A stretch of DNA of 64,000 bases from Candidatus Fermentithermobacillaceae bacterium (GCA_012837895.1 DUQH01000003.1:108831-172830), one strand, 5' to 3'; counted from the first letter of the stretch, positions 54,997 through 63,775 are shown. The notes: generated by a model from the sequence alone, not told the origin. Translations and numbers: made by a program.

Positions 54997-56475
54997 CTAC
55001 CTGCATCTGCTCCCATCTGCTCCGAGCGCATGTTCTAATCCGAGCGCACGTTCTAACGGACAAGCTCCGCCGCATAAGCTGAGTTCCTCGCATGACACGC
55101 ATTCTTCAGGGAGCGCAGGAAAACCCGGATGCTCCATAACCCCGGGCTCTCTCCGGTTTCTGAGGGCTCTAGCTAGAGGATGGTTCCAAATGTCGGAGAA
55201 CTCACCTATAAGGGCATTTCCAATGGATTTGTAATACGACTGGCAGGGCATGACATTCCCATCGGGCTCAATGGCCATCACAGTGCTGGCAGCCGAACAG
55301 GTCTTAACGCCCAGGGCGAGCGCCACAGGGTTTAGCTCCTTGTAGCAAGTCGGCGTGTACCAGATGAATGGGAAATCCTCGTCAGCGGATACCCTAATCA
55401 CTTCCTCAATGAGAGATTTTAGCTCCGGGAGTTCAACCCCCTCATGAGACACCCCGCGCCTGGAACGTATCAGGGCATTCAGACCGAATTTCTCCACGCC
55501 AAGGGATTTAACGAATCTTATAGTCTCAAGGACCGTATCTGCGTTGTCCTTGGTTATCGTGGTATTCGTAGTGGTGTATATCTTGGATGCAGCGTTTCTT
55601 ATGCCGTCTACCGCTTCAGCCCAGGCACCCGCTACCCCGACCATCTTGTCGTGGATTCCGGGGTCAACCGATTCTAGGGTGACCTGGGCAAAATCCAACC
55701 CTGCGTCTGCCAGCTCGTTGACCTTTGGCTCAGTGAGAAGCCTGCCGTTGGTGATAAGCCCGGTGATCAGCCCTTTGTCTTCTGCATGCCGGACCAGTTG
55801 CACGATGCTACCATATAGCAAAGGCTCGCCACCGGTAAAAACTACTGTGGGAACTCCCCAGTCAGCCAACCGGTCGATGATCTGTTTCCACGATTCTGTA
55901 GAAATCTCGTTCGTGACGTGAGGCCCGCCTGCGTAACAGTGGGCACAGTCATTTTGGCACCTGTATGTGAGGATGAGGTCGCACCTGTAAGGTGCCTTAA
56001 GTTCAACTGACAGCGGAGCTATGCGCCTAACCTCGAAATCTGAAAACGGGCACATGCCGCCCTCAGCCACAGCCAGCACCGAACCCCATAACCTTTCCCA
56101 ATCGGCGGCAGCTTGTTCCGCATCTACCCTGAACTTCCGCCTTATCCTCTGAATCACCTTGGGTGCAAGCGCCATGCCAACCTCCCGCGGATTTGAGATA
56201 TCCGTTGAGTCCAATGCCGCATCGGATATTTTTCCGAAAATCCTGGCCAAAGGAGATAAGCTTTGAGGCTCCGATGGTATAGGTCCACCGGCAGTGTCCT
56301 CTCCTGCGCCAAGTCTACTGGCCAGTTTTCCGAACTCATCGAAAAACGCCTCGTAATATGCGCTGGCTACCCGGTCCAGGAATAAGGCAGCTTGAGCGTT
56401 GATTATCAGAACACCTGTATCATCTGCCTCTCTCCTCAAGTGGAGTTTCAGCTCACCAATACGGATCCGCAGCAT
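54997..56475 (-). CDS. Radical SAM/SPASM protein with PqqD-like N-terminus
   Basis: 492 residues. The N-terminus (GVLIINAQAALFLDRVASAYYEAFF) resembles PqqD/RRE-like peptide-binding domains. The radical SAM cluster is CQNDCAHC (about 179-186) after DLILTYR, and VVFTGGEPLLYGSIVQL is the SAM-binding block. A C-terminal SPASM-type cysteine set includes CSAAST, MPCQSYY and CVSCEELSLCGGAC. This layout occurs in peptide (RiPP) and cofactor maturases. No precursor peptide is visible next to it. The last residues (LERALGLEHALGADGSR) come from an 18-bp duplication. Substrate unknown. Confidence 0.85.
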   Translation of the reverse strand: MLRIRIGELKLHLRREADDTGVLIINAQAALFLDRVASAYYEAFFDEFGKLASRLGAGEDTAGGPIPSEPQSLSPLARIFGKISDAALDSTDISNPREVGMALAPKVIQRIRRKFRVDAEQAAADWERLWGSVLAVAEGGMCPFSDFEVRRIAPLSVELKAPYRCDLILTYRCQNDCAHCYAGGPHVTNEISTESWKQIIDRLADWGVPTVVFTGGEPLLYGSIVQLVRHAEDKGLITGLITNGRLLTEPKVNELADAGLDFAQVTLESVDPGIHDKMVGVAGAWAEAVDGIRNAASKIYTTTNTTITKDNADTVLETIRFVKSLGVEKFGLNALIRSRRGVSHEGVELPELKSLIEEVIRVSADEDFPFIWYTPTCYKELNPVALALGVKTCSAASTVMAIEPDGNVMPCQSYYKSIGNALIGEFSDIWNHPLARALRNRREPGVMEHPGFPALPEECVSCEELSLCGGACPLERALGLEHALGADGSRCR

Positions 56476-56747
56476 GGCGACACATCCCTTCTTCCTCCAG
56501 GTGAAACACGGCTGTCCTCTGGATTCTATTCTACTATGAAGTACGAAACCACAGGACTCAAGTACGACAAACCGCTTCGTCTTTACATGAGGGGAAGCCA
56601 GTCAATGATGGTGACATTTTCTCTTTCCGCTTACAGGGTGACAACACCACTAGGGCCGGTAGCAGGCCAGAATACCAAGGCCCCTTAACTGCCCGGACCC
56701 TGGCTTTGCGCTAAGATGAGCGCCGCCCAAACCAACGCCATTAACAC
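56476..56747. other. Intergenic, partial promoter duplication
   Basis: No gene seen. TTAACTGCCCGGACCC at 56685-56700 recurs with one mismatch at 56751-56766 inside the tRNA promoter, and each copy is followed by GCTAAGAT or GCTAAAAT. Confidence 0.5.
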
Positions 56748-56776
56748 TTGTTAACTGCCCGAACCCGTGCTAAAAT
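56748..56776 (+). promoter_or_regulatory. Promoter of tRNA-Leu
   Basis: TTGTTA (56748-56753), 17-nt spacer, TAAAAT (56771-56776), 12 nt before the mature tRNA. Confidence 0.7.
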
Positions 56777-56788
56777 TGGTATGCCAGT

Positions 56789-56876
56789 GCCGGAGTGATG
56801 GAATTGGCAGTCATGCACGACTCAAAATCGTGTGCGGTAGCCCCGCGTGTGGGTTCGACTCCCACCTCCGGCACCA
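56789..56876 (+). tRNA. tRNA-Leu (anticodon CAA)
   Basis: Acceptor stem GCCGGAG pairs with CTCCGGC, followed by discriminator A and an encoded CCA. The anticodon stem-loop is CACGA-CTCAAAA-TCGTG, which places CAA at positions 34-36 and reads UUG. The long variable arm (GCGGTAGCCCCGC region) and T loop GTTCGACTC confirm a class II leucine tRNA. A run of T follows at 56877. Confidence 0.96.
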
Positions 56877-56903
56877 TTTTTGATCACAAGCAAGATCGTT
56901 GCC

Positions 56904-57657
56904 TCATTCATCCAAGCTGTACATCGCCACTCCAAATCCACCGCCAGCCGACTCATGCAGGGCTAATATGTACTTTCCAGAAGAAGAGAGAGTGTAGCTC
57001 CTCGTTTTCTCAATGACTGTGCTGAAAGTGTTGACCTTGCCTCCCGATAGGTCGAACAGGTGCAGCGTCTCCTGGCCGGCTCTGCCACTGCTTCCCAGGG
57101 CGATAACCTTTGAACCGGAACCCGTGGTACTCACTCTGGTCAGTCCATCTAGGTGGAAAACAGTCTCGCCCCTGGAATCAAGCACTGAAATTGAAAGTGA
57201 GGTAGACATCAGACTGGGGAAGTGTACCAGCACAAACAGGCCTTCGGGAGTGTGACACACTAGATCTGGAACTGTGCCCAGCCGATCCTCCCCTTTGACT
57301 CTCGTTGTGAGCAAGACCTCCCCGATCAGGCTCAGAAAGGATATAGAACCGTCATCACATATGGCCGCTGCACCCTCTCCGTAATGATAGCAGCTTATAA
57401 CACGCTTGCCGGTTAAGATCTCCCGCAGGTCCAGGGAGCGCTTGAGAGACCCGTCTTCCAAGCTGTAATCGACGATTCTCGCCCGTATCTCCTTCGAACT
57501 CACGCCCCAGGAGCAACTTCTCACCTCCGGGTTGGCCATCAGACATTATCTCAGGCCACTGGGCACTGGGAATGTCCAGGGTCAAGAGCCGGGAGCCTGT
57601 CTCGGTGTCGAGAATCACTATCCGGTTGTCTGACTCCTGGTACTTGTCTTCCACCAA
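56904..57657 (-). pseudogene. Frameshifted propeller-like protein remnant
   Basis: Two overlapping minus-strand frames together read as one protein. The first starts VEDKYQESDNRIVILDTETG and runs to about LLLGREFEGDTG; the second continues as ARIVDYSLEDGSLKRSLDL and ends at 56904. Sequences like IVILDTETGSRLLTLD and ILALHESAGGGFGVAMYS are typical of beta-propeller repeats. The break lies near 57478-57490 and fits a one- or two-base deletion. There is no good start or signal peptide before 57657, so the N-terminus is probably lost as well. Confidence 0.65.
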
Positions 57658-57871
57658 AGGTATCGGAGTTCATGGGTGTCCCCGTCATCTCGGGGAGCTC
57701 CCCCTCCATCTGAGGCAGCTAACAACTGACACTACGCATACCACATTCTTCTGGTTCACTGAGAAATTTCAGTTTGATCAGTCGCGTCAATTGTGATTTA
57801 ATCTTGATTTGATCTTCAAGTTTCCATGGTTTATCTGTGGAGGAATGAGACAGCGGTGCCCTTGAACTAAT
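57658..57871. other. Intergenic, no gene seen
   Basis: This lies between the propeller remnant and the pot promoter. It contains a short palindromic CCCCGTCATCTCGGGG at about 57678-57693. Nothing else is supported. Confidence 0.4.
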
Positions 57872-57899
57872 TTTACTTCGACACCAAAAACAGTATAAT
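57872..57899 (+). promoter_or_regulatory. Promoter of the potABCD operon
   Basis: TTTACT (57872-57877), 16-nt spacer, perfect TATAAT (57894-57899). Transcription would begin near 57906, leaving a leader of about 136 nt before potA. Confidence 0.65.
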
Positions 57900-57930
57900 A
57901 GATTGCAGTAACCCGGGCAGTGCTTCGTCT

Positions 57931-58008
57931 CCGGTTGCAATGTGCATGCAACATGCCGGCAACCTGCCGAAACAGGTATCTCAAAACGGCAAATTGGCAA
58001 GGTTTTTT
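57931..58008 (+). promoter_or_regulatory. Structured leader of potABCD, possible attenuator
   Basis: Hairpin 1: CCGG-GTTGCA with TGCAAC-CCGG (57931-57959). Then AACCTGCC (57961-57968) can pair either locally as ACCTG with CAGGT (57973-57977), or with GGCAAGGTT (57996-58004, one bulge), which ends in a run of six T (58003-58008). The two pairings exclude each other, as in attenuators. No known riboswitch consensus was recognised. Confidence 0.4.
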
Positions 58009-58041
58009 CCGCCCTAGTTGGCGCTGAAAGCGAGGCTCGGC

Positions 58042-59199
58042 ATGACAGACATAATCCTGCAGCTTATTCAGGTAAAAAAGAGTTTTGGCGAGACGGAAGT
58101 GCTTGGCGGACTTGACCTCAGCATCCGCAGAGGCGAGTTCATCACCTTGCTGGGCCCGTCAGGTTGTGGCAAGACTACCACATTGCGCATTATAGCAGGG
58201 TTGGAGGTACCGGACAGCGGCCAGGTTATTATCGAGGGCAAAGACGTAACCTATGAAGAACCCAACAAGCGCAACGTCAACATGGTCTTCCAGAACTACG
58301 CCTTGTTTCCCCACATGAACGTAGAACAGAATATCGGTTACAGTTTGCGGCTGCGGCGCGTTGACAAAGCCACCATACGGAAAACCGTCGGGGAAGCGCT
58401 TGAACTAGTGCAGCTTGAGGGATTTGAGAAGAGGATGCCCAACGAACTTTCAGGCGGCCAGCAGCAACGGGTAGCTATTGCCAGGGCCATCGTCAATCAA
58501 CCTGCGCTCTTGCTGTTGGACGAGCCTCTTGGCGCCCTTGACCTCCAGTTGCGACGACAGATGCAGATGGAACTCAAACGGCTGCAGAAGCGGTTGGGGG
58601 TTACTTTCATTTACATCACCCACGACCAGGAAGAAGCATTGAACATGTCAGACCGGATAGCCGTCATGCGCGACGGCAGGTTCGAGCAGCTCGGCACGCC
58701 GGCGGAAGTGTATAACCGACCAAAGACAAGTTACGTGGCAAGGTTCGTCGGTTCCGCCAACATACTAGAAGGCAAGATCACCAGCGTAAACGGCAAACTG
58801 GCAAGATTCGAGAACAACAACGGAACTGCACTAATCTCAATACATGATGCCCCCGTCACATCGGGGCAGGCAGTGACCATTGCCGTTAGGGGTGAGATGG
58901 TGAAACTGGCCCCTGAGCGCCCTGATCATCTTGAGAGCCATGAGTACCTCGAACGTCCTGATTACTCTGAGCGTTCGGAGCACAATGGCTGTTCTGAGAT
59001 TCCCACAGGGCTAAGGGCCGTAGTAAGGGAAAAGACTTTCGCAGGAGGAGTGCTCCAAGTCACAGTAGTTTTATCTGACGGCAGCGAACTGGTATCCAAG
59101 CTCCACGGGATAGATCTGCCATTCGCTCCAGGCGACCGGGTTGTCGCAAGCTGGGAGCCTGACAATGCGGTATTTGTAGATCTGGAGGAGACAGCATGA
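58042..59199 (+). CDS. potA: Polyamine-type ABC transporter ATPase
   Basis: 385 residues from the ATG at 58042. The ABC domain has LLGPSGCGKTTTLRIIAGLE, NELSGGQQQRVAIARAIV and LLLLDEPLGALD; ITHDQEEALNMSDRIAVM and EVYNRPKTSYVARFVGSANI are PotA/CysA-type. A TOBE domain closes the chain. A linker in the TOBE region carries four hexapeptide repeats (ERPDHL, ESHEYL, ERPDYS, ERSEHN; 58915-58986) not expected in the family. It energises uptake with PotB and PotC. The stop overlaps potB by 4 bp. Confidence 0.94.
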   Translation: MTDIILQLIQVKKSFGETEVLGGLDLSIRRGEFITLLGPSGCGKTTTLRIIAGLEVPDSGQVIIEGKDVTYEEPNKRNVNMVFQNYALFPHMNVEQNIGYSLRLRRVDKATIRKTVGEALELVQLEGFEKRMPNELSGGQQQRVAIARAIVNQPALLLLDEPLGALDLQLRRQMQMELKRLQKRLGVTFIYITHDQEEALNMSDRIAVMRDGRFEQLGTPAEVYNRPKTSYVARFVGSANILEGKITSVNGKLARFENNNGTALISIHDAPVTSGQAVTIAVRGEMVKLAPERPDHLESHEYLERPDYSERSEHNGCSEIPTGLRAVVREKTFAGGVLQVTVVLSDGSELVSKLHGIDLPFAPGDRVVASWEPDNAVFVDLEETA

Positions 59200-60164
59200 A
59201 GCAGCCTTCTTCCGCTGTGATTTCCGGGAAACCTCACGGGAAACCTAAGGGGAAACTTGAGGCGAGACCTAACGGGAAACCCAGCGGGAAATCCAGCCCA
59301 AAGCGCAGATCCCAGAGGAAAATAGATGCGGCATTCCTGACCGTAATGCCTCTCTATGCCTTTACCCTGATTTTCGTAGCAGGGCCGCTTATCTACATGT
59401 TCGTTCTGAGCTTCCTCAAGCGGGCTGAAACATGGGGCATCATACGTGAGTTTACATTTGGCAACTACCTTAACATTCTAGAACCGGTCTATCTTAAGAC
59501 CTTCTGGGAATCCCTAAAACTCGCAGGGATCACCACTCTGTTGGTCACCCTCACCGGTTATCCTTTCGGGTATTTCATGGCCAAGCTCAACGCAAAGTGG
59601 AAACAGCGGGTCATGCTGCTGCTGATGATCCCTTTTTGGACTAGTTCACTTATTCGTCTTTACGGCTGGATAATCATTTTCCGTGCCAATGGTACCCTGG
59701 ACTGGCTGCTCATGAAGATAGGGATCACCGACGCCCCCCTCAAGGTGCTGTATACGTACCCCGCAGTAGCTGTCGGCATGGTTTACGCCCTGGTTCCGTT
59801 CATGATCTTTGCCGTCTACTCAAGCGCCGAGAAGCTGGACTGGCAGTTGGTCGAAGCGGCAAGGGACTTAGGTGCTACCCCCTGGCAGGCGTTTTGGACC
59901 ATATCGTTCAGGTTAACCTTACCGGGGCTCCTGTCAGGCATCGTGCTTACGTTCATCCCTTCTATGGGCCTGTTTTTCATAGCAGACATCCTGGGCGGCA
60001 ATAAGGTAGTGCTTGTGGGGAACCTCATTCACGAACAACTGATGAAGGCGCGCAACTGGCCGTTCGCGGCCGCACTCTCGGTCGTGCTGATGGTACTTAC
60101 CAGCCTTATGATTGCATTCTATAGGAAGATATCGGGAGTGAAGGAGTTGGAGGGCCTGCTATGA
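59196..60164 (+). CDS. potB: Polyamine-type ABC transporter permease PotB
   Basis: 322 residues. After a basic N-terminal tail made of tetrapeptide repeats (GKPH, GKPK, GKLE, ARPN, GKPS, GKSS; 59226-59300) there are six hydrophobic segments, the first AFLTVMPLYAFTLIFVAG. The EAA loop contacting PotA is VEAARDLGATPWQAFWTI. The repeat tail is cytoplasmic by charge and absent from ordinary PotB. Overlaps potA and potC by 4 bp each. Confidence 0.94.
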   Translation: MKQPSSAVISGKPHGKPKGKLEARPNGKPSGKSSPKRRSQRKIDAAFLTVMPLYAFTLIFVAGPLIYMFVLSFLKRAETWGIIREFTFGNYLNILEPVYLKTFWESLKLAGITTLLVTLTGYPFGYFMAKLNAKWKQRVMLLLMIPFWTSSLIRLYGWIIIFRANGTLDWLLMKIGITDAPLKVLYTYPAVAVGMVYALVPFMIFAVYSSAEKLDWQLVEAARDLGATPWQAFWTISFRLTLPGLLSGIVLTFIPSMGLFFIADILGGNKVVLVGNLIHEQLMKARNWPFAAALSVVLMVLTSLMIAFYRKISGVKELEGLL

Positions 60165-61135
60165 GCGAGATCAGAGGAACCAGCGCAAGGGCCATCAGCG
60201 CAAAAGGTGCTAGCACCAGAGATACCAGTGCAAGAGATACCAGCGCAAGAGATGCCAGCACAAAGGATACCAGCACCAAAGGAACGAGCAAGGTGCTAAG
60301 AAACAGCACTCTTGCCAACGTCTATCTGGGCCTGATGATCGTGCTGATGTATGTACCCATTTTGCTGGTAATCATCTACTCCTTCAACGAGAGCAAAATC
60401 AGTTCGGTGTGGGCAGGCTTCTCGCTAAAGTGGTATGAGGAATTGTTCAGGGACAGATCCATGCTGGATGCTGCGATCAACAGTCTCATCCTGGCTACCG
60501 TAAGCAGCTTCCTGGCTGCGATTATCGGTACTCTGGCGGCAGTGGGGATGCCTAAAGCCAAACTCATAAGCAAAAGTGTTATTGAATACATCTCCACCCT
60601 ACCCATCATGATCCCAGAGATCATCCTTGGCATGGTGTTCCTGGCATTCTTCACGCTGCTCAGGCTGCCTTTCGGAATGATAACCCTCACCATTGCCCAT
60701 ACGTCCTTCTGCATCCCGTACATTTATATGCTGGTGAAGGCAAGGCTGGTAGGCATCGACAAGAGCTACGCCGAGGCCGCAAAAGACCTTGGAGCTACTG
60801 AATGGAACGTGTTTTTCGACATCACACTGCCCCTCGTCATGCCGGCAATTGTTTCGGGCATGCTGCTTTCCTTTGCAATGAGCCTGGATGATGTGGTGAT
60901 CAGTGTTTTTGTAACCGGAGTGACTACGAATACACTTCCGTTGAAAATATACACCCAGCTCAAGACCGGAGTGACGCCTAAGACTAACGCACTCTGTACA
61001 TTAATGTTTGTGACCACTCTGGTTGTATTGGTGCTGGCCTCATGGGTCGGCAGGAAAACCCCAAGAACTACGAATAGGAGGGAAACACATGAAAAACACT
61101 CTGAGAATCGTCTTAGTGTTGACCTTGTTCGCTAG
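60161..61135 (+). CDS. potC: Polyamine-type ABC transporter permease PotC
   Basis: 324 residues. The first 45 are pentapeptide repeats (GTSAR, AISAK, GASTR, DTSAR, DTSAR, DASTK, DTSTK, GTSKV; about 60 173-60 292), then the normal PotC begins (NVYLGLMIVLMYVPILLVIIYSFNES). The EAA loop is AEAAKDLGATEWNVFFDI. The C-terminus overlaps the potD start by 47 bp, a long overlap. Confidence 0.94.
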   Translation: MSEIRGTSARAISAKGASTRDTSARDTSARDASTKDTSTKGTSKVLRNSTLANVYLGLMIVLMYVPILLVIIYSFNESKISSVWAGFSLKWYEELFRDRSMLDAAINSLILATVSSFLAAIIGTLAAVGMPKAKLISKSVIEYISTLPIMIPEIILGMVFLAFFTLLRLPFGMITLTIAHTSFCIPYIYMLVKARLVGIDKSYAEAAKDLGATEWNVFFDITLPLVMPAIVSGMLLSFAMSLDDVVISVFVTGVTTNTLPLKIYTQLKTGVTPKTNALCTLMFVTTLVVLVLASWVGRKTPRTTNRRETHEKHSENRLSVDLVR

Positions 61136-62153
61136 CGTGCTTGCAGGCTGCGGCCCTAAGAGCACCGAGGGCAAGAAAGAAACCTTGAACCTGTTTACCT
61201 GGGAAGGCATGTTCCCACAAGAAGTGCTGGATGAGTTCACAGCTGAAACAGGCATCACTATCAACTACAGCAATTTCGACTACAACGAAACCATGCTGGC
61301 TAAACTCGAAGCTGCCCAAGGCGGCGACTATGACCTGGTCATAGCTGACGACTACATCCTTGAGACAGTCATCGAGCAAGGCCTGGCGCAGAAGCTCGAC
61401 AAGTCCAAGTTGCCCAACTTCGAGCACATAAACCCGCTGTACCAAGGGCAGTTCTACGATCCTGACGATGAATACACAGTGCCGTACGGCGCCGGTGTCC
61501 AGACAATCGTGTACAATCCTGACGCGGTCGAAATCGAGATCACCGGGTACTCTGATCTCTGGCACGAATCTCTTAGAGACAGCGTAGGCACAATCGCCAA
61601 CTACCGCGTGATTAACGGCATGGCACTCAAAGTGCTCGGCGAGAGCTACAACACCGAAGACCTTGATGTAATCAGGGCTGCGGGCGATAAGTTGCTCGAA
61701 CTGGCACCAAGTATCCGCATCATCAAAGATGACAACCTCCAGGACGACCTGTTGTCCGGTGAGGTGGACGTTGCAGTGATGTACACGTCCCAGGTGACAA
61801 CAGCAGTACTGGCCAACCCGGACCTGAAGATTGTATATCCCAAGGAGGGAATCGGGTTCGGCATAATGGCCAAGTTCATCCCGTCAAAGGCACCCAATCC
61901 CGACGCAGCCCACAAGTTCATCGACTTTATCTTGCGGCCTGAGATATCCGCCAGGTGCTTCGAATGGATGGGATACTACTGCACCAACAAGTCAGCCGAC
62001 GAACTCATCGATCCGGACCTCAGTGAAATGCTGACCCTGCCTCCGGAGTTCACCGCAGAGGATATGGAGATGATCAGGGTCGTAGGAGCTGACGCTGAAG
62101 AACTACACTCTAAGATCTGGACTGAGTTCAAGGTGGCTGCTGGGCAGTCGTAA
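61089..62153 (+). CDS. potD: Polyamine-type substrate-binding lipoprotein PotD
   Basis: 354 residues. Lipoprotein signal MKNTLRIVLVLTLFASVLAGCG with the lipobox Cys near residue 20. The mature part is PotD-like: LNLFTWEGMFPQEVLDEF, NYSNFDYNETMLAKLEA, YDLVIADDYILETVIEQGL, VPYGAGVQTIVYNPDAV. Putrescine or spermidine is the expected ligand; other amines are possible. GGAGGGAAACAC precedes the ATG. Confidence 0.93.
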   Translation: MKNTLRIVLVLTLFASVLAGCGPKSTEGKKETLNLFTWEGMFPQEVLDEFTAETGITINYSNFDYNETMLAKLEAAQGGDYDLVIADDYILETVIEQGLAQKLDKSKLPNFEHINPLYQGQFYDPDDEYTVPYGAGVQTIVYNPDAVEIEITGYSDLWHESLRDSVGTIANYRVINGMALKVLGESYNTEDLDVIRAAGDKLLELAPSIRIIKDDNLQDDLLSGEVDVAVMYTSQVTTAVLANPDLKIVYPKEGIGFGIMAKFIPSKAPNPDAAHKFIDFILRPEISARCFEWMGYYCTNKSADELIDPDLSEMLTLPPEFTAEDMEMIRVVGADAEELHSKIWTEFKVAAGQS

Positions 62154-62229
62154 GACAACAACCCTGAATCCGGCCGCGAATCCTTACACGTGCATTTACA
62201 CGTGCATACTCGCGGGTTACAGCGGCGAT

Positions 62230-62265
62230 CCTCCCCGGTTTGCGGTCCGGGGAGGTTGTTTTTTT
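62230..62265 (+). terminator. Intrinsic terminator of potABCD
   Basis: CCTCCCCGG (62230-62238) pairs with CCGGGGAGG (62247-62255) over an 8-nt loop, followed by TTGTTTTTTT. It lies 77 nt after the potD stop. Confidence 0.95.
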
Positions 62266-62551
62266 CTTCCTTGGCTCCAGGTCAAGTAGGCACGGTGTGA
62301 GTTTGAACATAATATGTTCTCCTGAAGGTGATCTAGCTAGATGATCTGGGGAGCTGATCGCGAACAGGAGGACAATACACGTATTAGTCCTGGGTATTAG
62401 TCCTGGGTATTAGTCCTGTGCATTAGTCCTGGAGGGACTAGTGATAAGCGTTGTTGGAAAGATGGTAGTTATTGTAAAATCCGGTCGTTTTATGGTAGTA
62501 TATGGCTGCACCATTATTTCCCATTAAGGAGGTCTCAAAGGAGGTCTTACT
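62266..62551. other. Intergenic with four 13-bp repeats
   Basis: Four tandem 13-bp units (GTATTAGTCCTGG and variants) occupy 62381-62432. TTGTAA...TAGTAT at about 62472-62501 (18-nt spacer) is a possible promoter for the next gene. Three GGAGG sites at 62527-62565 precede its coding region. No gene otherwise. Confidence 0.5.
62381..62432. repeat. Four 13-bp tandem repeats
   Basis: Units at 62381, 62394, 62407 and 62420 read GTATTAGTCCTGG with changes only in the last base or second base. Confidence 0.85.
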
Positions 62552-62581
62552 ATCAAACCGGAGGTAATTCTCGAACGCGCT

Positions 62582-63367
62582 TTGTCTCTTCCATCCCAGA
62601 GGCAGGTCATTTCTATACCCAGGGAGCTCGCCGGCGACCGGTCGATTGATGAAAGGGCCAAATCACTTTATATGCAGTTACATATGCACAAGCCGCGGTC
62701 CATCCGTGAGCTCGCCGGTCGTACGGGGTTGAACCGGCGGGTGGTGGACCGCTTGGTGGCCTCTCTGGTTGAAAAGCAATGGGTTATCATGAAGCCCCTT
62801 GGCAATAGACACGTAATGATTCCGACACTGCCACCCCGGCTCCAAAAAGCCAAACTCGACTACATGAGAGAATGCATCAGAATAAGCCAAAGAGCCGGTG
62901 AGTTCCATATGAAACTACGATTTGAACAAATCATCGATGCATCGCCGTGGATAGACAATGTCCGTCCTTGGTTTCTCCAGTCTTCCGAGAGCGGCGAGTT
63001 TCTTGAGTATGACCGATATTGCCCACATGCAAAGATTGCCGGTGAATTCCAAGGAAGACAGCATTTCGAAACCACTTCAGAGTTCCCGGACCCGGAGCAC
63101 TTAGAGAAAACAAAGATCAGGGATAGCCTAAAGAAGGAACTAAGTAGGAAACATGACGTTATACTCATTACCATAACGCCAGAGGATCTTACGTTGGAGA
63201 ACATGCTTGGGAAAATCCCCGAGACTGTCCCTATCAAACTGATGGACCTAAACGGCGTGTATGCACGCGGGCTAGAAGAGTTGTGCCAGCAGTACATAGC
63301 ATATCACCGGAGGGGCAAAGCTCGTGACATGCGCAGGGGACGGCAAAGAGAACTTTCGGATCGATAG
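62582..63367 (+). CDS. Winged-helix protein with PD-(D/E)XK-like nuclease domain
   Basis: 262 residues. Residues 25-80 form a winged helix (SIRELAGRTGLNRRVVDRLV). Residues about 135-215 resemble the small restriction-fold nuclease with E-Y-D, then GEFQGRQHFE, then RDSLKKELSRKHDVILITI, probable Glu/Asp/Gln catalytic positions. Homologues of this layout occur in Firmicutes without known role. The coordinates use the first standard start, TTG at 62582, but its nearest ribosome site is 16 nt away. AAAGGAGG lies 7 nt before an in-frame ATC at 62552, so translation may begin there. It lies between repeat arrays. Confidence 0.7.
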   Translation: MSLPSQRQVISIPRELAGDRSIDERAKSLYMQLHMHKPRSIRELAGRTGLNRRVVDRLVASLVEKQWVIMKPLGNRHVMIPTLPPRLQKAKLDYMRECIRISQRAGEFHMKLRFEQIIDASPWIDNVRPWFLQSSESGEFLEYDRYCPHAKIAGEFQGRQHFETTSEFPDPEHLEKTKIRDSLKKELSRKHDVILITITPEDLTLENMLGKIPETVPIKLMDLNGVYARGLEELCQQYIAYHRRGKARDMRRGRQRELSDR

Positions 63368-63775
63368 GCAAAGGTGGCTTTGGAATGCCTCGTCTACACA
63401 ACCGGGAGTTGCGTAGACAACACAACTATATGAATGTGCTGTGAATCTAGCGTGCCAAGAGCACGTTCTCTGCTGTGGATTATGCACTGGGTGGCACATC
63501 AGACGGACTAACATGACCTCGGTCTGTAAGATCCGGTTCAAAATGCGATTCGAGCAGCTTGGCCACTCCCGGTTCATGCAGATTTCCCGAAAAACGCTGA
63601 TGCAAGAGTCCCGAATCTACGGTAATCGTATAGTGAGCCATGTCCCTCCTTGAGTGGTTTTCTGTCTACTCCATTCTAACTAAGGGAATTGAACATGGCT
63701 CCTTCATTTTCAGGAGGCCATCAGTTTTGCACAATTATATGGACTCAACTGCGATCTCAACCCGAACACCTTACG
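63368..63775. other. Intergenic, no convincing gene
   Basis: A 70-codon plus frame (63441-63653) has no ribosome site or family resemblance that I trust. Nothing else is supported. Confidence 0.5.

Noticed and set aside
63441..63653. A 70-codon frame with RFKMRFEQLGHSRFMQ, faintly like a radical SAM-linked domain
   Set aside because: Too short, no ribosome site, and the resemblance does not extend.
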